A stretch of 64,000 bases of DNA from Paractinoplanes lichenicola (GTDB lineage Bacteria > Actinomycetota > Actinomycetes > Mycobacteriales > Micromonosporaceae), in assembly GCF_016785085.1 (NCBI RefSeq), contig NZ_JAENHO010000005.1:248001-312000 (forward strand), written 5' to 3'. Each line of letters starts with the position of its first letter. The stretch's first letter is position 1. Under the pieces are notes generated by a model. The model worked only from the letters and a program-made list of their open reading frames with translations. It was not told where the DNA came from and did no database searches. The position numbers and the translations under genes were made by a program. This document shows positions 58,491 to 64,000 of this stretch, one piece after another.

Positions 58491-59689
58491 TGCGTCGTGT
58501 GCTCGCGGTCCTCACCGCTGTCGCCCTGGCCGCTCTTGCTTCGCCGGCCTACGCCGCCGATGAGAAACACTCCGAGTCACTGCTGTTCGACGGTGGTGGC
58601 GAGACGCTCAACGGCACCCTCTACCACTCGTTCCGCATCCCGTCGCTGATCCGTACGACGAAGGACACGCTGCTCGCCTTCGCCGAGGGCCGCGCCGACT
58701 CCAACCGCGACTACGGCAACATCAACGTGCTGGCCAAGCGCTCGACCGACAACGGGAACACCTGGTCCGGCCCGGCCGAGGTCGCCGGCACCGGCCCGGG
58801 CACCTGGGGCAACCCGACCGCCGTGGTGGACCGCACCTCCGGCAAGATCTTCCTGTTCCTGTCGTGGAACGCGGCCGGCATGAGCCAGACCGGAGCCGAC
58901 GGCACCACCCGGATCACCCAGTGGGGCGAGCGCCGGGTCAGGCTCTTCACGAGCAGCGCGCAGGAGGACGGCCGCACCTGGCACGGGCCGGTCGACCTGA
59001 CCGCCGCGGTCACCCCGAAGAAGCACGCCGACGGCTCGGCCTGGGCCTGGGACGCGGCCGGGCCGGGCGTGGGCATCCAGACCACGTCGGGACGGCTGGT
59101 CATCCCGGCCACGAACCGCAACATCTACAGCGACGACGGCGGGCAGACCTTCCGCAGCGCGCCGATGGCCAAGGGGCAGGAGGTCACCGGCGAGAGCACG
59201 GTGCTGGAGCTGACCGACGGCCGGCTGATGCGCAACGACACCGCGGTCAAGTCCACATGGGAGACAGCGAAGAGCCGATGGGTCGCCCGCGGCACCATCG
59301 GGGGCGGCTTCGGCCCGTACGCCCCCGATCCGCAGCTGCCCGACCCGCACGCGCAGGCCTCAATGCTGCGCTACAACCTGGACACGACGCCGCGCATCAT
59401 GTTTCTCAACTCGGCCAGCACGGTGAACCGCCGGGCCATGACGATCCGGATCAGCACCGACGAGGGGGTCACCTGGCCGGTCAGCCGGCCGCTGAGCGAC
59501 GCGCCCCTGCCCGCCTGGCCGCAGCTGGGCACGGCCAAGGTCGTGGAGGGCGGCTACTCCAGCATGGCCAAGACCGCCGACAAATTCGTGGGCGCCCTGG
59601 TCGAGGTCAACGAGAACGTCGACGCCAACGCCTCGTCGCACCGCTCGATCGTGTTCCGCAAGGTCAACCTGGCCTGGATCACCGGCTGA
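58490..59689 (+). CDS. Secreted exo-alpha-sialidase (GH33)
   Basis: 399 residues with a signal peptide (about 1-22, AYAAD). The FRIP arginine motif (FRIPSLIR) and three Asp-boxes (STDNGNTW, SDDGGQTF, STDEGVTW) mark a sialidase propeller; downstream arginines in GERRVRLF and RRAMTIRI fit the tri-arginine site. It should release terminal sialic acids from glycoconjugates. ATG 58490 overlaps the protease stop. The 3' end overlaps the convergent DUF1707 gene by 11 bp. Confidence 0.9.
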   Translation: MRRVLAVLTAVALAALASPAYAADEKHSESLLFDGGGETLNGTLYHSFRIPSLIRTTKDTLLAFAEGRADSNRDYGNINVLAKRSTDNGNTWSGPAEVAGTGPGTWGNPTAVVDRTSGKIFLFLSWNAAGMSQTGADGTTRITQWGERRVRLFTSSAQEDGRTWHGPVDLTAAVTPKKHADGSAWAWDAAGPGVGIQTTSGRLVIPATNRNIYSDDGGQTFRSAPMAKGQEVTGESTVLELTDGRLMRNDTAVKSTWETAKSRWVARGTIGGGFGPYAPDPQLPDPHAQASMLRYNLDTTPRIMFLNSASTVNRRAMTIRISTDEGVTWPVSRPLSDAPLPAWPQLGTAKVVEGGYSSMAKTADKFVGALVEVNENVDANASSHRSIVFRKVNLAWITG

Positions 59690-60092
59690 CGTTCTTGGCC
59701 AGGGCCAGTCGCACCGGGATGGCGTGCCCCAGGACGCCGAGACCGCCACCGAGGACGGGCCAGACGAACCACGGGTACCAGACGCCGGCAGCCAGGGCGA
59801 TCGTCAGCCAGATGCCGGTCACCAGCACCGCCATCGCGAGGTAGGCGGCGAGATGGATCCGTACGCCGAGGCGGGCGTGCCCGGCGCGCCGGGCCCGGGC
59901 CTGCGGGTCGCGGCGGCGCAGCTCGTCGGCGGGCAGGTCGGCCGTGAGGCGGGCCAGCTCGCCGGCGTCCCGGGCCGTCATCGCCGCGGCCAGGCGGTCC
60001 TCGTACTCGGTCAGGTCGAGGTAGCCGAGGTCGAGCGCGACGCCGAGGTGGCGGCCGGTGCGCTCGCGGTCGTCGGTGCTGGTGCGCATCAT
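59679..60092 (-). CDS. DUF1707 protein with 2TM helices
   Basis: 137 residues. The DUF1707 SHOCT-like domain is in residues 2-55 (TSTDDRERTGRHLGVALDLG, YLDLTEYEDRLAAAMTARDA), followed by two membrane helices (VRIHLAAYLAMAVLVTGIWL; WFVWPVLGGGLGVLGHAIPV). Function unknown; common in actinomycetes. The ATG overlaps the stop of the upstream TetR gene (ATGA), so it is the last gene of the NTF2-TetR-DUF1707 operon. Confidence 0.87.
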   Translation of the reverse strand: MMRTSTDDRERTGRHLGVALDLGYLDLTEYEDRLAAAMTARDAGELARLTADLPADELRRRDPQARARRAGHARLGVRIHLAAYLAMAVLVTGIWLTIALAAGVWYPWFVWPVLGGGLGVLGHAIPVRLALAKNVSR

Positions 60093-60619
60093 GACTGGAT
60101 CCTTTCGGTGTACGCGTCGGCCAGCCCGCGGGCCAGCTCGGCCACGCCCGCGGGCTCGGCGATGTCGGCGATGCGGCCCAGGGCGCCGTCGCGGGCCAAG
60201 ATGACCAGGCCGTGCACCAGGGCCCAGCTGATCAGCGTGAGCGACTGGTCGTCGGCCGCGGCGCGCAGGCGACTGATGGAGTTGTTGCTCGCGGCGAGCA
60301 GTTCGGGGTCGTCGGCGTGCAGCTCGGAGGGGCGGAACATCAGGTCGAAGAGGGCCGGATGGGTCAACCCGAAATCGATGTACGCCCGGCCCAGCGCGGC
60401 CAGGGTGGGTTCGGGCAGGCGGTCCATCGCGGCGGCCAGCTCGGCGAAACCGTCGGCCGCGATGGCGGTCAGCAGCGCCGCGCGGTCGTCGAAATGGTGT
60501 TTCGGCGCGGCGTGCGAGACACCGGCCCGGCGCGCCACCGCTCGCAAGCTGATCCCGGCGTGCCCGTGTTCCTCGAGCTCGGCCCGGGCGGCGGCGAGCA
60601 GATCTTCCCGTACGCCCAC
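60089..60619 (-). CDS. TetR-family transcriptional regulator
   Basis: 176 residues. The helix-turn-helix is in residues about 5-52 (DLLAAARAELEEHGHAGISL, RAVARRAGVSHAAPKHHFDD), and a TetR_C-type domain follows (TLAALGRAYIDFGLTHPALF and DLMFRP). GTG 60619 begins just before the fold; earlier frames are Arg-rich noise. It overlaps the DUF1707 start and lies downstream of the NTF2 gene. The two CTTGAC-N3-GTCAAG palindromes at 61084 and 61117 are its likely binding sites. Confidence 0.88.
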   Translation of the reverse strand: MGVREDLLAAARAELEEHGHAGISLRAVARRAGVSHAAPKHHFDDRAALLTAIAADGFAELAAAMDRLPEPTLAALGRAYIDFGLTHPALFDLMFRPSELHADDPELLAASNNSISRLRAAADDQSLTLISWALVHGLVILARDGALGRIADIAEPAGVAELARGLADAYTERIQS

Positions 60620-60621
60620 CG

Positions 60622-61074
60622 TCAGCTCACGATCGGCGCGGCGAGCGCCTCGTCGACGCCGTGCGCGGCCAGGACCTTCAACGCGGAGTCGACCAGCTGC
60701 GAATCCTCGTTGGCATCGATCGAGACGACCTTGCCCCAGCGCATCTCGATCACGTGCACGCCACGATTCTCGTACGGGGAATTGTCGGGCATGTCCTGCG
60801 TGGCCGTCCAGCGCACGATAATCGTGGTGCGCGCCGGGCCGCCCTTGACCCAGACGTCTTTGACGGTGAGCTTGAGAGTGGGGCTGACCCGCCCGAGGCG
60901 CTGCATCCACCGGTGGAACGACTCGCGGTCGTGGCGCTCGCCGCCCAGGGCGTGCTCACCCCCGAAGCGGTGCCGGATATCGGGCGCGCAGTCGTTGACC
61001 AGGGCCTGGAAGTCGTGGTTGTTGATGCGCTCGAAGTTACGAACCGCGATGCGCTTGACGATGGCGTGATACAT
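60622..61074 (-). CDS. SnoaL-like/NTF2-fold protein
   Basis: 150 residues of the SnoaL/NTF2-like fold: IAVRNFERINNHDFQALVND, then CAPDIRHRFGGEHALGGERH, and the sheet LKLTVKDVWVKGGPARTTII. Many such proteins bind or isomerise small hydrophobic molecules. A perfect AAGGAGG lies five bases ahead of ATG 61074. It is the first gene of the operon with the TetR and DUF1707 genes; its ligand may be the inducer. Confidence 0.78.
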   Translation of the reverse strand: MYHAIVKRIAVRNFERINNHDFQALVNDCAPDIRHRFGGEHALGGERHDRESFHRWMQRLGRVSPTLKLTVKDVWVKGGPARTTIIVRWTATQDMPDNSPYENRGVHVIEMRWGKVVSIDANEDSQLVDSALKVLAAHGVDEALAAPIVS

Positions 61075-61083
61075 GTTCGCCTC

Positions 61084-61098
61084 CTTGACGGTGTCAAG
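61084..61098. promoter_or_regulatory. TetR-type operator 1
   Basis: CTTGAC-GGT-GTCAAG: perfect 6-bp arms with a 3-bp spacer, 10 bp upstream of the NTF2-like gene start. Confidence 0.8.
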
Positions 61099-61116
61099 CA
61101 CTAGGTTGCCCCATCG

Positions 61117-61133
61117 GCTTGACACTGTCAAGC
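61117..61133. promoter_or_regulatory. TetR-type operator 2
   Basis: GCTTGAC-ACT-GTCAAGC: 7-bp arms with a 3-bp spacer, 34 bp centre to centre from operator 1. It contains TTGACA, which could be a -35 element, so binding here would block transcription. Confidence 0.8.
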
Positions 61134-61224
61134 GGACGGCGATCGATTCCCGCGAGATGGCGCTCGCGGTGGTAGCGCGTGCCCGCCACGATGTTGCTGA
61201 GCGGCGCCCTGGGAGCATGCACGG

Positions 61225-61815
61225 ATGCGTGCGTCGGTGGCGGTTGTGCATTCGGTGGTGGCTGGGCTCGAGGCGGGGGACGAGCTGGAGGGCGAGCATC
61301 GGCGGCTGGTGCTGGATTGGCTGAGCGGCACCGACGACGTGTTCCGGCGGGTCAAGCCAGCCACTCCCGATCGGCACCTGGTCTCGTACGTGGTGCCGGT
61401 CGATCCTCACGACGGGGCGATCCTGCTGGTTGATCACGTGAATGCCGGGCTGTGGCTGCCGCCGGGCGGGCATGTCGAGCCCGACGAGGACCCGTGGCTG
61501 ACGGCCGGGCGGGAGGTCGGCGAGGAGCTGGGCCTGGACGGCGCGGCGGTGTCGAAGGAGCCGGTGTTTCTGACGGTCACCGGCACCGTGGGGATCGACT
61601 CGGGGCACACCGACGTGAGCCTCTGGTACGTGCTGCCGTGCGAGCGTTCGCGGGCGCTCGTTGTCGACGAGGGCGAGTTTCACGGCGTGCGATGGTGGTC
61701 GCGGGACGAGCTGGCGGCGGCCGACCCCGCTCGGTTCGACCCGCACTTCACCCGGTTCCTGAAGAAGATTTCAGGCCGCCGCGACACGGGCGAAATGTCG
61801 GATTCGGGCGTTTAG
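61225..61815 (+). CDS. NUDIX hydrolase
   Basis: 196 residues. The Nudix box spans residues 82-103 (GHVEPDEDPWLTAGREVGEE and LG), with the REVGEE helix intact. Nudix enzymes hydrolyse nucleoside diphosphate derivatives; the substrate here is unknown. The frame opens at 61225 (ATG), 151 bp from the divergent NTF2 gene and beyond the operators, so the same TetR might also affect it. Confidence 0.9.
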   Translation: MRASVAVVHSVVAGLEAGDELEGEHRRLVLDWLSGTDDVFRRVKPATPDRHLVSYVVPVDPHDGAILLVDHVNAGLWLPPGGHVEPDEDPWLTAGREVGEELGLDGAAVSKEPVFLTVTGTVGIDSGHTDVSLWYVLPCERSRALVVDEGEFHGVRWWSRDELAAADPARFDPHFTRFLKKISGRRDTGEMSDSGV

Positions 61816-61833
61816 GGAGCTGATACTGACCCG

Positions 61834-62319
61834 ATGACCGCAGCCGTCGCGCCACCGACCCTGGAACTGACCAAGGCGACCTCGACCGAGGCGGACTACC
61901 CCACGATGGGGTGGCACGACTGCCGCATCCACGGGCTGAGCCTGGCCGAGCACAGCGACGACGGCGCCCTCCCGCAAGTGCGCCTGATGATCGACCTCGA
62001 CTACATCGTGAGCTGGGGCGACGCCTCCTTCTGGATCTCCCCGGCGACGCTCGTCTTCGAGGGCGCGTGGGGCATCTGCGGTGAGTTCGGCCCGGTCTTC
62101 GAGCAGCTCGAGATCGCCGACATCCACCGCCTCGACCCGTCGGACGGGCACCCCGAGCCGTCGTGGCACGTCGAGGGGCACAACTTCGGCTTCCACCTGC
62201 GGGCGCGGGGTTACCGCCAGCATCTGCGGAGCGCGCCCCGACTCGTACACCGGAAGGTTTTGACCTCGGACGAACGCGGCGGGGTCAGCTTCGCGGAGCG
62301 CTCGTTCCAGCCAGGCTGA
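61834..62319 (+). CDS. Protein of unknown function
   Basis: 161 residues, acidic, single domain: YPTMGWHDCRIHGLSLAEHS, then VRLMIDLDYIVSWGDASFWI, SPATLVFEGAWGICGEFGPV, and a His-rich C-terminal half (SWHVEGHNFGFHLRARGYRQ). The M-G-W-H-D and L-x-x-D-L-D-Y-I motifs occur in a family of small bacterial proteins without known function, some near toxin genes. The 3' end overlaps the convergent kinase gene by 35 bp. Confidence 0.65.
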   Translation: MTAAVAPPTLELTKATSTEADYPTMGWHDCRIHGLSLAEHSDDGALPQVRLMIDLDYIVSWGDASFWISPATLVFEGAWGICGEFGPVFEQLEIADIHRLDPSDGHPEPSWHVEGHNFGFHLRARGYRQHLRSAPRLVHRKVLTSDERGGVSFAERSFQPG

Positions 62320-62884
62320 ACCGCTCGACCGCGAGGCCGGCCACCTCGTCGGGTTTTCGGTGCGTGTTGTCGACGCGCAGGTAGTCGTCGCGGCCCTCGA
62401 ACTCCGTCGTCGAGTTCAGCTGATATTGGTCGTCGGCCTCGATCAGGTGGAGCCGGGAGCGGTCGAGGTCACGCTTCGAGGCCTTCTCGGCCAGCCTGTC
62501 CTCGCCCGCGTTGCGTTTCAGGCGGGCCTCCTGCGACGCCTCGAGCTCGAGGAACAGCACGCGGCCGCCGCGCTTGACAAACGGCTCGGCATATCCGTCG
62601 AGGGCCGCTATGTCGGCCGGCTGGTCGAAGGCGCAGACATAAGTGAACACGAGCCCCGGCAGATCGCTGGCCGCCACCTCGTCGAGCACGCCCCTGCGGA
62701 AACCCTCGACCAGGCGATGGAACGGCGGCGTGCCGAAGTCGAAGAACCGCAGCACCGGCTCGATCGTCAGGTGATTGTGGAACACCCGGAAACCGGTGCG
62801 CGCGGCGATCGCGTTGCCCACGGTCATCTTGCCCACGGCGGGGGGCCCGATGACGAAGAGCAGGGTCGGCGCGGTCCGATTCAT
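62285..62884 (-). CDS. P-loop kinase-like ATPase
   Basis: 199 residues. Walker A is GPPAVGKM (13-20), and the lid-like segment SKRDLDRSRLHLIEADDQYQ follows about residue 140. The fold resembles shikimate/gluconate kinases and AAA-like small ATPases; the substrate is unknown. The start codon is 68 bp from the end of the IS110 transposase gene, so its own promoter has probably been replaced or lost. Confidence 0.8.
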   Translation of the reverse strand: MNRTAPTLLFVIGPPAVGKMTVGNAIAARTGFRVFHNHLTIEPVLRFFDFGTPPFHRLVEGFRRGVLDEVAASDLPGLVFTYVCAFDQPADIAALDGYAEPFVKRGGRVLFLELEASQEARLKRNAGEDRLAEKASKRDLDRSRLHLIEADDQYQLNSTTEFEGRDDYLRVDNTHRKPDEVAGLAVERFSLAGTSAPRS

Positions 62885-62951
62885 GCGCGGAGCGTAGCGA
62901 AATCGCCCTCGCCACGGCCCCCGATTTTCCCGCCCCTGATGCTCCTGTAAG

Positions 62952-64000
62952 TCAAGTTGTGGATAACTGGGCGGGTGGGGGTGTTTGCAGGGTGTTGCGG
63001 CGTAGGGCGTTTTGTAGGTGGGTGAATAGTTCGCGGGCTATGTAGCGTTTGAGGCAGCGTCTGATGTCGCGGTCGCTGAGGCCTTGGCGGGTTCTGCGGT
63101 CGATGTAGGCGCGGGTTTCTGGGTGGTGCCGGCTGCGGCTGAGCGCGATGGTGTGCAGGGCTTTGTTGGCTTGCCGGTCACCTGAGCGGTTGAGGCGGTG
63201 CCGGTCGGTGCGCCCGGAACTGGCGGGTAGGGGTGCGGCGCCGCAGAGCATCGCGAACGCGGCTTCGGCGCGGAGTCGTTGCGGGTTGTCGCCGGCGGTG
63301 ATCAGCAGTTGAGCGGCGGTGGCGGGGCCGACACCGGGCCGGGCGAGCAGGTCCGGGGCGAGCTCACGCAGGATCAACTCGAGGTCGAGGTCGGCCTCGC
63401 GGATTTCTGCGGCCAGGTTGTGGCAGCGGCGGGCCAGCCGGCGTAGTGCCAGAGCGGTTGCGGTGCAGGGTTCGGTCATGTCGAAGCCTGGTTTCAGGTC
63501 GGCCGCCGCGGCGATCAGCCGGTCGGTGCCCAGGCCGCTCAACTGGCTGCGCAGGGGTTCGGGGGCGGTGCGGGCTATCGCGGTCAGGGCGTTTTTCGCC
63601 GCGGTCCGGGCTTTGACGGCAGTGGCGCGGGTGGTCGTGATGACTCGGAGCGTCTCGACAATCCCGGTCCGGGTCTTCGGGACAGTGGTGGCGGTGCCGG
63701 CCAGTACGGCCCGGGCTGCGGTCTCCGCGTCGATGGAGTCGCTTTTGCCGCGGCGTCGGCGGGTCTTACGGCTGGGCCGGTCGACCTCGATCACCGAGAT
63801 GCCCTGGGCGTGCAGGTGCCGGTAGAGGCCGACGCCATAGCTGCCGGTGCCCTCGACCCCGACCTGCCGGACCCGGCCGAAACTGGCCAGCCAGTCCAAC
63901 AGCTGCCGGTAGCCGTCGGGATCGGTGGGAAACTGCTGGTGACCGAGGAGACGGCCGGTGGTGTCGACAGCGGCGGCGGTATGGGTGTCGGCGTGGGTGT
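62952..64000 (-). mobile_element. IS110-family insertion sequence, transposase gene partial at the right edge
   Basis: At least 348 residues; the frame remains open to the edge, where it reads THADTHTAAAVDTTGRLLGH, so the first few residues lie outside. The DEDD-type catalytic domain shows the acidic residues in DTH, EGTGSYG and SDSIDAE, and the C-terminal transposase_20 domain shows GVGPATAAQLLITAGD and CGAAPLPASSGRTDRHRLNR. IS110 elements insert without terminal inverted repeats and use a bridge RNA encoded beside the gene; here it would lie upstream, outside the window. The stop codon is about 68 bp from the neighbouring gene. Confidence 0.92.

Noticed and set aside
62956..62965. TTATCCACA DnaA-box match at the end of the IS110 gene
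   Set aside because: It is a single copy within codons of the transposase C-terminus and isolated, so likely chance.

Overview
The window is high-GC actinomycete DNA, read here as a Micromonosporaceae-type genome, probably Actinoplanes or a close relative. This assignment is an inference from gene content: a FasR-regulated fabD-fabH-acpP-fabF operon, aceE next to DUF3052 and AhpE-type peroxiredoxin genes, XRE/DUF397 and XRE/flavoprotein pairs, a SARP regulator, GH18 and GH33 enzymes, and an ALF-repeat polymorphic toxin. GTG starts are common, stop/start overlaps (ATGA, GTGA) mark many operons, and very long antisense reading frames appear only because third codon positions are G or C.

Layout. 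1-3.7 kb: fatty-acid synthase initiation and elongation genes on the minus strand under a PucR/FasR-type activator. 3.7-7.0 kb: a 750-bp intergenic region with two DnaA-box-like motifs, a TetR gene, an ECF sigma factor with a membrane partner, and a secreted membrane-anchored protein of unknown function. 7.3-12.8 kb: gltX, an MFS permease, a RibD/DHFR-like protein and a chemoreceptor. 12.9-19.7 kb: aceE, a YjbQ-family protein, a fused alpha/beta 2-oxoacid dehydrogenase E1, DUF3052, AhpE-type peroxiredoxin and tRNA-Val(UAC). 19.7-29.4 kb: an accessory stretch with tandem repeats, an M43 metalloprotease lacking a signal peptide, an orphan barstar, a FAD oxidoreductase/XRE-cupin pair, a PrimPol-like protein and an XRE-TPR/flavoprotein pair. 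29.4-32.2 kb: a Nif3/zinc-ribbon/RNase HI-phosphatase operon. From recalled gene order, the fab-aceE-ahpE and nif3-rnhA blocks match the Rv2228c-Rv2246 region of M. tuberculosis.

32.3-33.6 kb holds a secreted GH18 chitinase. 33.7-37.8 kb holds a 1245-residue secreted Ala-rich toxin ending in a colicin D-like tRNase domain, followed by an overlapping colicin D-type immunity gene; this is the most striking system in the window. 37.9-43.6 kb holds a DUF3311/sodium-solute symporter pair, a methyltransferase, a VOC protein, an MFS transporter and an aminoglycoside-phosphotransferase-like kinase. 43.7-51.0 kb is a sugar-utilisation locus: a Tat-exported beta-propeller hydrolase diverges from a LacI regulator, FAD oxidoreductase and ABC importer (binding protein and two permeases, no ATPase). 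CTAATA/TATTAG-type operators lie in its divergent promoter.

51.1-53.4 kb is less GC-rich and carries a DUF397/XRE pair, small membrane protein genes and gene remnants. 53.4-59.7 kb has a SARP-NB-ARC-TPR regulator, an NlpC/P60-like secreted protein, and a chymotrypsin-like protease translationally coupled to a sialidase. 59.7-62.9 kb has an NTF2-TetR-DUF1707 operon with two perfect inverted-repeat operators, a NUDIX hydrolase, an unknown protein and a P-loop kinase-like ATPase. The right edge is an IS110-family transposase running out of the window.
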